Shown: piece after piece, positions 34,511-44,023 of the stretch
How positions within the stretch are numbered: the stretch's first letter is position 1
Layout of the letters: each line of letters opens with the position of its first letter
DNA from: Mucilaginibacter terrae
GTDB lineage: Bacteria > Bacteroidota > Bacteroidia > Sphingobacteriales > Sphingobacteriaceae
Reading direction: 5' to 3'
DNA length: 64,000 bases
NCBI RefSeq assembly: GCF_031951985.1
Contig: NZ_JAVLVU010000001.1
Coordinates: forward strand, 2,356,001-2,420,000
Notes under the pieces: model-generated
Database searches by the model: none
What the model saw: the letters and a program-made list of their open reading frames with translations, nothing else
Told to the model about the DNA's origin: nothing
Made by a program: the position numbers and the translations under genes

Positions 34511-36487
34511 TTATGATTTCTTTAACACCACTTTCTCATTCAACAACTCATACATTTTTTTGTAGAAGTCGTGCACAGGTGGGTAATCATCTTTGTTAAA
34601 TAATGACTTATTATAGTTAATGAGGTAGCGTATCATCAGTGTACCGTTTTCTTCGGCCACTACCCGCCTGCAGCTAATGCTTTGGTCGGGCATTTGTAAG
34701 CTAATACTTTTGGGCAGGGCTTCAAGCTTATAACCGGCCGGTAATTTAAACATACCGGTTAAGTTGTAGCTATTCAGGTGTCCAAAGTCAATATCGGTAA
34801 TACGGTTTTCGCTTAAAAACGGGTTACTGTACATGGAGGTGAATATATTACTGCTAAAGTATATGTAGTCTTTATCTGACCCAGTTAACTCCTGCTTAAA
34901 AGCAATATTATGTAAGAGCGGTAAGCTATCAACATCTATGTTATCCATTTTAAGCGAGGTAATGCTCAATGTGTTATCATTATCGCGCAGGTACTCAATG
35001 TACTTTTTCTCTCCGTTGGTTTTATAATTTTCAATACTGGAGGTGCGATGATAGCTAAAGCTATTGATCATAGCGGTACCGTCCATTTTACCGTCGGGCA
35101 ATATTTGAGCATTAAGCATTACTACTTTGCGTACAGGTGTTTTACGCTGTAGAGTAATTAAATCAAACCTTTTATTTTCTTTATCAATATACAAACCATA
35201 TGAGCCTACCAGTTCAGCCGGAATATCAAAATATGTATTATACTTATTAGTAGCATCCAGCACATAACTTTTAGCGCTATCAACCGGCACATATACTACA
35301 CCACGGTTAAACTGATATAAAAAAGAATACATCGGGTTTACACGTCCGTGAGAACGGGTACTCACCACCATTGGATAAGCATCAACTCCCGATTGTTTGA
35401 GCAAACGGTATAATATAAGGTTCACTTCGGTTGAGTTACCTATTTTCTTCTCCCACGCTTTTACGGTACCTTCATTGGTATACCAGTCATCGCTGTTATT
35501 CCATTTCATGGTATTTTTAACCTCGTTAAATACATAGGCAATTTTTTGCTCGTTGGTTTTAAAAGTTTTGGCTTTGTCAATAATTGCCGCTTCGCCTGTT
35601 AGTTTTCTTTTTAACTGGGCACCAAAATCTTCGTGCTCAGCTAAACCTCCACCAACCTTGGCCCAACTATCTGAATACGATTTAGAAAAGCCTGCCGGAG
35701 GATTAAAATGCGTTAAATGAAAGAAAAGCGACTGCAGATTATCAACCCTTGAGGTCATGTATGGTTCCCGAGCTATCGATTCTACATTGCTCATGGCATA
35801 CTGATCCATGTTTTCGGTAAATAACAACGCACTTGTGCCCGAACCATACGAGCGGGATTTAGTTAACTTTGCACGCTTAGTAAAAGGCCGAAATGCACGC
35901 TGTTGCACAGTAAAGTAAAACCACTCGGGTATGGTGGTTTGCAACTCACTGTATTTAACCGGTATATCATCCTGAAAATACCAGTTAGGTATATCATCTG
36001 ATACGTTAATGGTTTGTGTATACTTATACTCGATAACCGAACCCGGTTTGATGTTTGGGAACGAAAAAACCAGCGCCATGCGGTTTTTGTCAATATTTTC
36101 GGTAAAAATTTGCTTCTTGTCAATTTTGGTTATTTCTACCTTCCCGTCAACCAGGTTATACACTTGGGCCTGCAGGCCGGTTACATATTCATAACGGTTA
36201 CCGCCATAATATTCAATACGTATATCGGCTGCTTTTTTACCGTTATCATTAAAAATCTTAATGCGCTTGTGATGATCAATAATGATATTGAGATTATCAT
36301 CATAATATAAATCACCCTTTTGAAATAATACCATGGCATTGGCATCCTTTTCAAATTCACAGATTTTGAGTTCGAGATCAGCTTTATCTATTTTTCCGTA
36401 AGGTTGTGCATCCGATGCAAATTTTTGGGCACGTGCGGTGCTGAAGGATAACGCCAGCAGGAAAAGGCCGGTCAATAGTTTTTTCAT
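34511..36487 (-). CDS. DUF3857 and transglutaminase-like protein, Cys and His of the active site replaced
   Basis: The product is 658 residues with a signal peptide ending TARA. A DUF3857 domain (about 65-230) precedes a transglutaminase-like core. Where the paralogue downstream has GDC, this protein has IGNSTEVNLILYRLL, with Ser in the Cys position; where the paralogue has FNH, it has FNRGVVYV. The Asp of YVLDATNKY is present. The remaining structure (DAYPMVVSTRSHGRVNP, and a C-terminal beta domain) is normal, which suggests a non-catalytic member that may bind the same ligand. It starts MKKLLTGLFLLALSFSTARAQ and lies upstream of the paralogue. Confidence 0.88.
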   Translation of the reverse strand: MKKLLTGLFLLALSFSTARAQKFASDAQPYGKIDKADLELKICEFEKDANAMVLFQKGDLYYDDNLNIIIDHHKRIKIFNDNGKKAADIRIEYYGGNRYEYVTGLQAQVYNLVDGKVEITKIDKKQIFTENIDKNRMALVFSFPNIKPGSVIEYKYTQTINVSDDIPNWYFQDDIPVKYSELQTTIPEWFYFTVQQRAFRPFTKRAKLTKSRSYGSGTSALLFTENMDQYAMSNVESIAREPYMTSRVDNLQSLFFHLTHFNPPAGFSKSYSDSWAKVGGGLAEHEDFGAQLKRKLTGEAAIIDKAKTFKTNEQKIAYVFNEVKNTMKWNNSDDWYTNEGTVKAWEKKIGNSTEVNLILYRLLKQSGVDAYPMVVSTRSHGRVNPMYSFLYQFNRGVVYVPVDSAKSYVLDATNKYNTYFDIPAELVGSYGLYIDKENKRFDLITLQRKTPVRKVVMLNAQILPDGKMDGTAMINSFSYHRTSSIENYKTNGEKKYIEYLRDNDNTLSITSLKMDNIDVDSLPLLHNIAFKQELTGSDKDYIYFSSNIFTSMYSNPFLSENRITDIDFGHLNSYNLTGMFKLPAGYKLEALPKSISLQMPDQSISCRRVVAEENGTLMIRYLINYNKSLFNKDDYPPVHDFYKKMYELLNEKVVLKKS

Positions 36488-36622
36488 TTATTATAATAAG
36501 GTTTACCTGCACCAAGGTACACATAAACCACATTAAAAAAAATATTTAAAACATATTACAAGTCAAATTGTATGGCTTAATTCACTTAGTGAATCATTAC
36601 CAATTACAGAAAATAATAGTAG

Positions 36623-36955
36623 CTAATCATCAAATTCAAAGTACTCTTCAATATTTGATACACTTGTGCTATCAACAATAGCTCCTTTAGCAGCATCTAC
36701 CAACAACACACCTTGCGATAAAGATATTTTAGAGATCAGCTCTATAAATTCATTCGGGGCCTTTTCTTTAATTAAAAACCAAACCGAATTAGTATCAACT
36801 ATTATAGCACAACCTGATGAACCAAATCCAATTTTGGAAGATTCAATATTTTCCAGAACGACCTTCAATCTTGGCACTTGAGTTCGATTTGATAACAATG
36901 TCAAGATATTATTCCTTGCATCATTGGTAATTGAACCTGTATAGGATCTCAACAT
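36623..36955 (-). CDS. Protein of unknown function, possibly 5'-truncated
   Basis: A 110-residue frame starts at ATG 36955. The same frame is open and coding-like for another 34 codons upstream (for example NLNYEFAQTVKCFGFDDIIVNL), down from a TAA at 37060, but contains no ATG, GTG or TTG. Either translation starts internally or the 5' end was lost. The sequence has a beta-alpha pattern with GFGSSGCAIIVDTNSVWFLI and SLSQGVLLVDAAKGAIVD and ends acidic (EEYFEFDD). It is AT-rich relative to its neighbours, sits between the DUF3857 pair and the MFS gene, and I do not recognise it. Confidence 0.5.
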   Translation of the reverse strand: MLRSYTGSITNDARNNILTLLSNRTQVPRLKVVLENIESSKIGFGSSGCAIIVDTNSVWFLIKEKAPNEFIELISKISLSQGVLLVDAAKGAIVDSTSVSNIEEYFEFDD

Positions 36956-37090
36956 TTCATCAATATCATTGGCTGTTAAGTTTACAATAATATCATCAAA
37001 CCCAAAACACTTGACAGTTTGAGCAAACTCGTAGTTTAAATTCTCATTGGAAGAAAATTAAATTTGATTTACGTCATCAAGAAAGCAATG

Positions 37091-37126
37091 TACTTTGTGC
37101 ATTTATTAACGGCTACTTTGTGCATT
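37091..37126. repeat. 13-base direct repeat
   Basis: TACTTTGTGCATT occurs at 37091-37103 and again at 37114-37126, a spacing of 23 bases, about two helical turns. It lies between the MFS stop and the orphan gene. Two binding sites for a dimeric regulator are possible but unsupported. Confidence 0.5.
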
Positions 37127-37158
37127 CAAATTATACTTTTTCAACCAAACATAAAATA

Positions 37159-38400
37159 TTATTTTCCAGCCAACGCTGTTTTTCTAAAAAACATAGCATC
37201 TCCGGCCTGCCTTCTTTTATACAACACAAACAACCCGGTTGATAACACACCGATCACCCCTTCCACACATACCGCCCCGCGTGGTCCTAAGGAGTTGGCC
37301 AACCAGCCAATTAACAAACTGCCAATGGGAATCATGCCCTGGTAGGCCATTACATAGTAGCTTATGGCCCTTGCCCGCATGGACGGTACGGCGTGTGTTT
37401 GTATATAAGTATTGATGGTTGATGTTTGAGCCATCATACCTATGCCAGTCATGGTCATGAACAACAATGCTATGGGTAGTTTGGCGGCGTAACCCAAAAG
37501 CATTACGCTTAAACCAAAAACTAAGCTGGCAATGGTCATTACTTTGATGATGTGCTTATCGGTTTTTAAGGTGGCCAGGTAAATCGCGCTAATTACCGAA
37601 CCGAGCCCGGCCGCGCTTTCAAACCAACTGAAGGTTTTGGCATCGCCGTTGAAAATATCTTTGGCAAATATGGGCATGAGGGTGTTAAACGGAATTACAA
37701 ACAAGCTGCTCACAGTTAGCATGATAATGAGGCTGCTCAAATCACGGTCGCCCGATACGTATTTGAAGCCGTCCTGCAATTCAACCCAAATACTTTTTTG
37801 CGGGCGAGGCAATGCCGTGGTACTCAGCTTCATCATAAATAGACAGGCCAGCACCGGTATGTAGCTAAAAAAGTTCCCGAAGAAACAGGCATCCTCACCA
37901 AAAGTACTCAGCACAATACCCGCAATAGCCGGACCGGCAATACGGGCAATATTGGTCATAGTGGAATTCAGCGCAATGGCATTAGGCAAGTCGTTTCTAT
38001 TAGTAACCATTTCGCTCATCATGGCCTGGCGGGTGGTAATATCAAAAGCATTGATGATACCTTGCAGCAAACTCAGCCCAATAATAGCCGGTATATTATA
38101 CACCTTAAAAAACAGCATAAACGCCAATGCCCCGGCCTGCAACATTGATACTACCTGCGTAATCACCAATATTTTATAACGGTTATGCCTATCCACCATG
38201 CTACCTGCATATGGTGATAGCACCAATGAAGGAATTAAACTTGCAAAGCTCACCAAACCCAGCAATAAGGCCGACCCGGTTAGGCGGTAAACCAGCCAGC
38301 TCACGGCTGTTTTTTGCATCCAGGTACCAATGAGCGATATGGACTGGCCATAAAAGAAAAGTTTAAAATTGCGGTATTTGAGGGAGCGGAAAACGTTCAT
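37159..38400 (-). CDS. MFS transporter (MFS_3/enterobactin-exporter-like family)
   Basis: The product is 413 residues with about twelve hydrophobic segments. It starts MNVFRSLKYRNFKLFFYGQSISLIGTWMQKTAVSWLVYRLT, the typical N-terminus of the MFS_3 (PF05977) group. The A-like motif SPYAGSMVDRHNRYKIL between TM2 and TM3 and the PLMPIFAKDIF-like segment (NTLMPIFAKDIFNG) are present. The group exports siderophores, drugs or other small molecules by proton antiport. A LysR regulator is divergently placed 142 bases away and probably controls it. The substrate is unknown. Confidence 0.92.
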   Translation of the reverse strand: MNVFRSLKYRNFKLFFYGQSISLIGTWMQKTAVSWLVYRLTGSALLLGLVSFASLIPSLVLSPYAGSMVDRHNRYKILVITQVVSMLQAGALAFMLFFKVYNIPAIIGLSLLQGIINAFDITTRQAMMSEMVTNRNDLPNAIALNSTMTNIARIAGPAIAGIVLSTFGEDACFFGNFFSYIPVLACLFMMKLSTTALPRPQKSIWVELQDGFKYVSGDRDLSSLIIMLTVSSLFVIPFNTLMPIFAKDIFNGDAKTFSWFESAAGLGSVISAIYLATLKTDKHIIKVMTIASLVFGLSVMLLGYAAKLPIALLFMTMTGIGMMAQTSTINTYIQTHAVPSMRARAISYYVMAYQGMIPIGSLLIGWLANSLGPRGAVCVEGVIGVLSTGLFVLYKRRQAGDAMFFRKTALAGK

Positions 38401-38542
38401 GCACTATATCGGTCTAACGAAAGAAACTTAGTTGAGTCCGAATGCCGGGCTACTGAATTCTTTGTAATACAAATATCGGCAATAATGATACATTTGTAAA
38501 ATAGATTGTTTTAATGATATTGATTGATAAAAACGATTGATT

Positions 38543-39424
38543 ATGGAACTACGCCAATTGCAGTACTTTGTAAAAGCTGCCGAAACCATGAACTTTACCG
38601 AGGCTGCCGTTGCGGTATTCATCACCCAAAGCACGCTATCGCAGCAAATTAAGCAGTTGGAAGAAGAACTGGGCATGCTCCTGTTTGATCGCATTGGCAA
38701 GCATGTACGCATTACCGAGGCCGGACATCTGTTTTTAGAGCATGCACAAAAGATATTGCGCGATGTGCAAAAAGGCAAACAAGCCATTGCCGAGCTAAAC
38801 AATGCCGTAAACGGTGAACTGAATATTGGTGTATCCTACGCGTTTACTTCACTACTTTTGCCTGCGCTTGCGCCGTTTTCTACCAAATATCCGGGTATTA
38901 AAATTTACATCACCTACGGCAACCCCGAAGAGTTGGAGAAAAAGCTGCGACTGGCCGAGCTGGATATGATCCTGGCTTTTCATAACGAGTCGGACGATGA
39001 GGATCTGGAAATGCAGGTGCTTTTTAGTTCGGGCATTGTGGCGGCGGTTTCCAGGAACAATCCTTTAGCCAAACTTAAAACCATTACTTTAGAAGAATTG
39101 GCTCAACAGGAGCTCATCATACCTGGTAAAGGCTTTAGCTCACGCACCTATATAAACGACCTGTTTTACCGCAAAAAATTAAATCCCAACATTAAAATAG
39201 AGATGAACGATGTGCATTCCATACTATCGCTGGTGCAAAACGGGCATTGGGTAACTATACTTAACGAAAAGGCCTTATTTGGCTGGGATAAGATAAAAGC
39301 CGTTAATATTGACACCAAGGCCATTAAACGGCAATCATACATCCTATGGCAAAAGGGCGTTTACCGTAAAAAAGCGGCCAAATTATTTGCTGATGAACTG
39401 ATGCGCGTAATGGAGCACGAGTAG
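38543..39424 (+). CDS. LysR family transcriptional regulator
   Basis: The product is 293 residues from the ATG at 38543. The N-terminal winged helix is MELRQLQYFVKAAETMNFTEAAV followed by FITQSTLSQQIKQLEEELGMLLFDR, the classic LTTR DNA-binding domain. The substrate-binding domain extends from about 92 to the end, with GELNIGVSYAF and DMILAFHNES. It is divergent from the MFS gene with a 142-base shared regulatory region, the normal layout for LysR autoregulation and control of a neighbour. The inducer is not known. Confidence 0.94.
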   Translation: MELRQLQYFVKAAETMNFTEAAVAVFITQSTLSQQIKQLEEELGMLLFDRIGKHVRITEAGHLFLEHAQKILRDVQKGKQAIAELNNAVNGELNIGVSYAFTSLLLPALAPFSTKYPGIKIYITYGNPEELEKKLRLAELDMILAFHNESDDEDLEMQVLFSSGIVAAVSRNNPLAKLKTITLEELAQQELIIPGKGFSSRTYINDLFYRKKLNPNIKIEMNDVHSILSLVQNGHWVTILNEKALFGWDKIKAVNIDTKAIKRQSYILWQKGVYRKKAAKLFADELMRVMEHE

Positions 39425-39425
39425 A

Positions 39426-40418
39426 CTAATAATTACTTTCTTTAACCACAAATGGAACCTTTTCTTTAGTTGCAAAAGGCGATTTGTTATAGATGGTAAA
39501 ATACACGCGCTTATCCATTTTGTTAATGCCCGGCAACACATCGCCTATCACTTTTTGCAACTCCTGATGTTCAGCATCTATGGCCTTAGTGTCCTTCAAA
39601 TCAAATTTCGACACATAGCTTACCAACGGCGAAATACCGTAACCGGCATCGGTGTTTGACATGGAGATAATTTGCGGGTGAGAGGAAACCTGTTTAACCA
39701 CCACCGGGAAATCGAAACGACTGTTGCCCTCTTTCAAGGTTTTACTGTAAAAGGCATCCATCTCCGCCATTTCGTTATACCGCCATATAGAACTCGGTAT
39801 AGCGCACCTGCGTGAGCGCTCCATGAGGTTTATGGCACCCACCAAGTATCCTTTATCATAACCGGCTTTAGCCTCATGATAAATCTCCGGTGCTGTTTTG
39901 CCTGATACCGTGTAGGCCGTAACTTCCATTTCGCTAAGCTTCCAACCGTATTTGTACTTGTTGTAAATAGCCGTAAGCAACCACTTGTTGTTACGGTAGT
40001 TTAATGTATACATGGCAATGTAACACTCTTTAGAAAGCGGGGTGTAGGATAGCGAATATCCATTTATGCCTTTGCCCGGCATTTTTGCAACAAAGAGTTT
40101 GCGCTTGGTTTGTGATGAGTAAACCTGTCCCAACATGGTGTTTTTACCTTCGCGCATGTAAGTGCTGCATAGTTCTAAATCGCCATTGATGCCATAACGC
40201 TGCATTAACTCGTTTGATAAAATGGTTTCGAGCAGTTTGAGGTTGTTTTTTTGAAGGGCCTTGAGCAAAGTAGTATTCAACTCCTTAGCGGTACCTGCCA
40301 TACCCGATGGAATTTGGTCATTGATATAAATACCCGGCTCAGGTGCGCACGACGGCAATAATGCAGAAATAATAAAGCACCATACTATGATGATGAAATA
40401 AGGCTTAAAGGTTTTCAT
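39426..40418 (-). CDS. Lipoprotein of unknown function
   Basis: The product is 330 residues with a lipoprotein signal (hydrophobic stretch followed by LLPSCAPEPG, Cys at residue 24). The mature protein shows beta-strand patterns (KLFVAKMPGKGINGYSLSYTPLSKECYIAMYTLNY) and a segment DKGYLVGAINLMERSRRCAIP that resembles a helical hairpin. Another conserved-looking stretch is PVVVKQVSSHPQIISMSNTDAGYGISPLVSYVS. I do not recognise the family. Its end is 2 bases from the LysR stop on the other strand. It sits upstream of a 252-base gap before dxs. Confidence 0.75.
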   Translation of the reverse strand: MKTFKPYFIIIVWCFIISALLPSCAPEPGIYINDQIPSGMAGTAKELNTTLLKALQKNNLKLLETILSNELMQRYGINGDLELCSTYMREGKNTMLGQVYSSQTKRKLFVAKMPGKGINGYSLSYTPLSKECYIAMYTLNYRNNKWLLTAIYNKYKYGWKLSEMEVTAYTVSGKTAPEIYHEAKAGYDKGYLVGAINLMERSRRCAIPSSIWRYNEMAEMDAFYSKTLKEGNSRFDFPVVVKQVSSHPQIISMSNTDAGYGISPLVSYVSKFDLKDTKAIDAEHQELQKVIGDVLPGINKMDKRVYFTIYNKSPFATKEKVPFVVKESNY

Positions 40419-40607
40419 TGATGATTTTATGCGAGGGCAATATTATCAAATATGATAAATAAGATTTGCTTACCACACAAAATGGCTCAATATTTTGATT
40501 TTACATTTCCAAATACTTAACTTTGCTTTTGAAAGTACTTTTATAAAACATTTAACATGTAAGATTACCAAAACATGCGGGTATTATTAAAACATTTGAT
40601 GCTCCAA

Positions 40608-40636
40608 TTTGTCAATCCAATTACCAATTAAATTTG
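40608..40636 (+). promoter_or_regulatory. Candidate promoter of dxs
   Basis: TTTG at 40608-40611 and TAAATTTG at 40629-40636 fit the Bacteroidota -33 (TTTG) and -7 (TAnnTTTG) elements with 17 bases between them. The dxs ATG lies 34 bases downstream. The rest of the 40419-40670 gap is AT-rich, with no gene. Confidence 0.45.
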
Positions 40637-40670
40637 CTTACTTTGTAAGTTCAATCCGTATAATATTTAG

Positions 40671-42599
40671 ATGCAAGTACCGGCCGGCGAATTACTTCAA
40701 AAAATAAACTCTCCTTCTGATTTAAAGCAATTTAGCGAAGACGATTTAGAGCAAATAAGTCAGGAGCTGCGCCAATACATTATTGACGTGGTATCGGTAA
40801 ATGGTGGGCATTTTGGTGCCAGCCTGGGTGTAGTAGAGCTTACTACCGCCCTGCACTACGTATTAAACACCCCTTATGACCAATTGGTGTGGGATGTAGG
40901 CCACCAGGCTTACGGCCATAAAATACTAACCGGCCGCCGCGATAATTTTCACACCAACCGTATATATGGCGGCCTGAGCGGTTTCCCTAAACGTTCGGAG
41001 AGCGAATACGATACTTTTGGCGTTGGGCACTCATCAACCTCCATTTCGGCAGCATTGGGTATGGCCGTGGCATCGCACTACAAAGGCGAAACCGACCGCC
41101 AGCACGTGGCCGTTATTGGCGATGGTGCCATGACCGCCGGTATGGCTTTTGAAGCCTTGAACCATGCGGGTATTGCCAACAGTAACCTGCTGGTAATTTT
41201 GAACGACAATAACATGTCGATTGACCCCAACGTGGGCGCATTAAAAGAATACCTGGCCGATATTACCACTTCGAAACCGTACAACAGTTTCAGGGCTGAT
41301 ATTGGTTACGTGCTTGCAAAACTATCAGCCATTGGTCCGGACGCTTTGAAGTACGCCAAGAAAATAGAGAAAAGCATTAAAGGTACCCTGCTTAAACAAA
41401 GCAATTTATTTGAGGCCCTTAAATTCAGATATTTTGGCCCAATTGACGGTCATGATGTAAAGCATTTGGTAAAGGTGCTGCGCGATCTGCGCGATATACC
41501 AGGCCCTAAATTATTGCATTGCGTTACCGTAAAAGGTAAAGGCTATGCCCTGGCCGAAAAAGACCAGACCAAATGGCACGCCCCGGGCTTGTTTGACAAG
41601 ATAACCGGCGAAATTAAAAAGACTTATTACGAAAAACCCCAGCCTCCTAAATACCAGGATGTTTTTGGGCATACTATTATTGAACTGGCCGAGCAAAACC
41701 CTAAAATTATGGGTATAACCCCGGCCATGCCATCGGGCTGTTCGTTAAACTTAATGATGAAGGCCATGCCCGATCGTGCTTTTGACGTAGGTATTGCTGA
41801 GCAGCATGCCGTTACGTTTTCGGCCGGTTTAGCTTCGCAAGGGATGGTGCCTTTTTGTAATATATACTCAAGCTTTATGCAACGGGCTTTTGACCAGGTG
41901 GTGCATGATGTAGCCATTCAAAAGCTCAACGTGGTACTGTGCCTCGACCGTGCCGGCTTTGCCGGTGCTGATGGCCCTACCCACCACGGTGCTTACGATT
42001 TGGCTTACATGCGCTGCATACCAAATTTAACGGTATCGGCCCCGATGAACGAGGAAGAATTGCGCAACCTGATGTACACCGCACAACAGGAAAACGCTGG
42101 TCCGTTTGTAATACGCTACCCACGCGGTAACGGTGTAATGGTTGACTGGCAACGCCCAATGAAGGCTATACCAGTGGGCAAAGGCCGTAAAATATGTGAT
42201 GGTGAAGAAGTGGCCATCTTATCGATAGGTGCTATTGGTAATGAAGTGGTTATAGCCACTGCCGAACTTAATAACGAAGGCTACTACCCTGCACACTATG
42301 ACCTACGCTTTGTAAAACCGTTAGACGAGGCTATGCTGCACGAAGTATTCACCAAATACAGCAAAATAATTACCGTTGAAGACGGTTGCCTTGACGGCGG
42401 TGCAGGCAGTGCAGTATTAGAATTTATGGCTGATCATAAGTACCAGGCCGAAGTGATCCGTTTGGGCATACCCGATGCCATTATTGAACACGGCGAACAA
42501 CCCGAGCTTTGGGCCGAATGCGGTTTTGATGCAGCAGGCATAGCACGTACTGTTAAAAAAATGGGGCTTAGCCAAAACAGGCATATTATAGCCTCTTAA
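40671..42599 (+). CDS. dxs: 1-deoxy-D-xylulose-5-phosphate synthase
   Basis: The product is 642 residues, the standard Dxs length. Thiamine-diphosphate binding is shown by GDGAMTAG at 150-157 and NDNNMSI at 178-184. The transketolase-type regions GVGHSSTSIS, GPIDGHDV, AEQHAVTFSAGLAS, and DRAGFAGADGPTHHG are intact. The enzyme condenses pyruvate with glyceraldehyde 3-phosphate to DXP, which feeds the MEP isoprenoid pathway, thiamine and, through PdxA/PdxJ, pyridoxal phosphate. It is probably transcribed alone or with the small gene at 42646. Confidence 0.97.
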   Translation: MQVPAGELLQKINSPSDLKQFSEDDLEQISQELRQYIIDVVSVNGGHFGASLGVVELTTALHYVLNTPYDQLVWDVGHQAYGHKILTGRRDNFHTNRIYGGLSGFPKRSESEYDTFGVGHSSTSISAALGMAVASHYKGETDRQHVAVIGDGAMTAGMAFEALNHAGIANSNLLVILNDNNMSIDPNVGALKEYLADITTSKPYNSFRADIGYVLAKLSAIGPDALKYAKKIEKSIKGTLLKQSNLFEALKFRYFGPIDGHDVKHLVKVLRDLRDIPGPKLLHCVTVKGKGYALAEKDQTKWHAPGLFDKITGEIKKTYYEKPQPPKYQDVFGHTIIELAEQNPKIMGITPAMPSGCSLNLMMKAMPDRAFDVGIAEQHAVTFSAGLASQGMVPFCNIYSSFMQRAFDQVVHDVAIQKLNVVLCLDRAGFAGADGPTHHGAYDLAYMRCIPNLTVSAPMNEEELRNLMYTAQQENAGPFVIRYPRGNGVMVDWQRPMKAIPVGKGRKICDGEEVAILSIGAIGNEVVIATAELNNEGYYPAHYDLRFVKPLDEAMLHEVFTKYSKIITVEDGCLDGGAGSAVLEFMADHKYQAEVIRLGIPDAIIEHGEQPELWAECGFDAAGIARTVKKMGLSQNRHIIAS

Positions 42600-42645
42600 C
42601 TGTTTCTAATTCAGAATTTCAATCTTTAGAAAAACCTTTATATTT

Positions 42646-42948
42646 ATGAATTCATTAAGAGGTTCTTCTGTAAGAATTACTGTTCATAAACCTGTTAGCC
42701 TTAAGAATGACCATCTTTTTGGCACAGTGATTTATGAACGACATGGAAATAAACTCATTGTTAAACTCACTGAGAACTTGAAGGGTACTAAAGTAACCAG
42801 CAATATGGTTCTGTTGAGTCCGCAAAATGTTAAAGAAACATTTAAACCAGGAAATCAACACTACGCAGTAATGGTTAACGGAACTTTAATTAGCGAAGAC
42901 CACCAGGAGTTAGAAACCACTTTAAGCGGTACTTTATCGTTTGATTAA
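42646..42948 (+). CDS. Small protein of unknown function
   Basis: The product is 100 residues starting MNSLRGSSVRITVHKPVSL. The sequence is rich in short hydrophobic strands (HLFGTVIYERHGNKLIVKL, HYAVMVNGTLI) with no signal peptide and no cysteine. It looks like a small beta-barrel or OB-like fold, but I cannot assign a family. It starts 46 bases after dxs in the same direction, so it may share the transcript. Its end overlaps the convergent SGNH hydrolase stop by 4 bases. Confidence 0.65.
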   Translation: MNSLRGSSVRITVHKPVSLKNDHLFGTVIYERHGNKLIVKLTENLKGTKVTSNMVLLSPQNVKETFKPGNQHYAVMVNGTLISEDHQELETTLSGTLSFD

Positions 42949-43661
42949 ACAGCCTTTATAAACGCCGCTACCAAATCAGCCATCATTTTACCGCTTACGC
43001 TGTTCAGGTGAATAGTATCGGTGGTTACCTGCAAGCCATGTACTCCGACGTATTCGTCCCAATCTTGTTTCAGCACCCTTGTGCGAAAATGAATATTGGC
43101 TTTGAGCCACCAGCCAAACGGGCGGTATATGGCAGGATTCTCTACGGGGTGGACTTTAAGATATTCTGTTATTTCTTCGTTTAACGGCAAGTAGTGCAGA
43201 TTGTACTTTTTTACAAGCCGCTGTATCTTTTCATTATAGCGGTTCACTATTACATTGGCGTTATCTTCTAAATCTTCCCCTAAAACCGGCAAAGAGGAAA
43301 GCGCAATACGGGCATTCGTCTCCTGCCTTAACGTTGTAATCATCTGATCCAGATTTTCTATATACCAGGCCATATCAGGCACACGTGGCAGATTGGCAAT
43401 TTCAAGATAAAGATTGGTATTACCTTTGGAGAGTGTGGCTAAAACATCATTGGTACCAACAAGAATTACCACATAATCGGGTTCAATATCAATTACCTGC
43501 TGAATGCGTAAAAGATTATTATAGGCCAGTTCGCCGTTTATGCCGCAGTTGTAAAACTCGAAGGTTGGGTTAAACTGTTGTTGCAGATCGGCCAACCAGT
43601 TGTAACTATCGGTGCCTTGTGTTATGCTGTCGCCCAGGCAGGCTACTTTGATAGATGGCAT
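42945..43661 (-). CDS. SGNH/GDSL-type hydrolase
   Basis: The product is 238 residues. Block I is CLGDSITQG (catalytic Ser12), the Gly residue lies in FYNCGINGELAYNNLLR, block III is VGTNDVLAT (Asn), and the Asp-His pair of block V is TDTIHLNS. These are the four SGNH signatures. There is no signal peptide, so it is probably cytoplasmic. Relatives act on esters, thioesters or acylated sugars. It overlaps the stop of the opposing gene and follows the small gene at 43671. Confidence 0.9.
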   Translation of the reverse strand: MPSIKVACLGDSITQGTDSYNWLADLQQQFNPTFEFYNCGINGELAYNNLLRIQQVIDIEPDYVVILVGTNDVLATLSKGNTNLYLEIANLPRVPDMAWYIENLDQMITTLRQETNARIALSSLPVLGEDLEDNANVIVNRYNEKIQRLVKKYNLHYLPLNEEITEYLKVHPVENPAIYRPFGWWLKANIHFRTRVLKQDWDEYVGVHGLQVTTDTIHLNSVSGKMMADLVAAFIKAV

Positions 43662-43670
43662 ACAAACGTA

Positions 43671-43952
43671 TTATTGCTTGTGCTTTACTACGGTTTGGCC
43701 GAAGCGTTGTGTATCTGGGCTGAAGCCCAACTGCATCATGCGCTCTTCATCCACGTCAATAACCACACCACGCTCTTGCAGGCCTTTTCCGCTAAACTCC
43801 ACTTCTACGCCTAAATCCATAAAGGCCGATCGGATATGATCGCGCACAGTTTCGCTATTAAGGTTGGTGTTTAAATCGTCAACTAATAGCTGTGGTTTTT
43901 CACCTTTTACTATAAGCGCAACTGCGTGGGTTATCTCTTCAAGCGTTATCAT
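43671..43952 (-). CDS. Conserved-looking small protein of unknown function
   Basis: The product is 93 residues, acidic in the middle, with an alpha-beta pattern (TLEEITHAVALIVKGEKPQLLVDDLNTN and VEVEFSGKGLQERGVVIDVDEERMMQLGFSP). There is no signal peptide or transmembrane segment. It lies 9 bases upstream of the SGNH hydrolase gene in the same direction, so the two are likely co-expressed. I do not recognise the family. It is separated from rfbA by a hairpin. Confidence 0.65.
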   Translation of the reverse strand: MITLEEITHAVALIVKGEKPQLLVDDLNTNLNSETVRDHIRSAFMDLGVEVEFSGKGLQERGVVIDVDEERMMQLGFSPDTQRFGQTVVKHKQ

Positions 43953-43969
43953 TCCTCGTAAAACAAATA

Positions 43970-43999
43970 ATCCTTTATACCCCGAAAGATATAAAGGAT
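43970..43999 (-). terminator. Hairpin downstream of rfbA, possible terminator
   Basis: ATCCTTTATA and TATAAAGGAT form a perfect 10-base stem with a 10-base loop. On the minus strand it is followed by TATTTGTTTT. It lies 25 bases after the rfbA stop. Confidence 0.5.
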
Positions 44000-44023
44000 C
44001 ACTATAGTTATCTATATTAAAAA

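Noticed and set aside
37064..37345. Plus-strand frame opposite the MFS gene end
   Set aside because: It is antisense to the MFS C-terminus and to a repeat, with no domain or signal.
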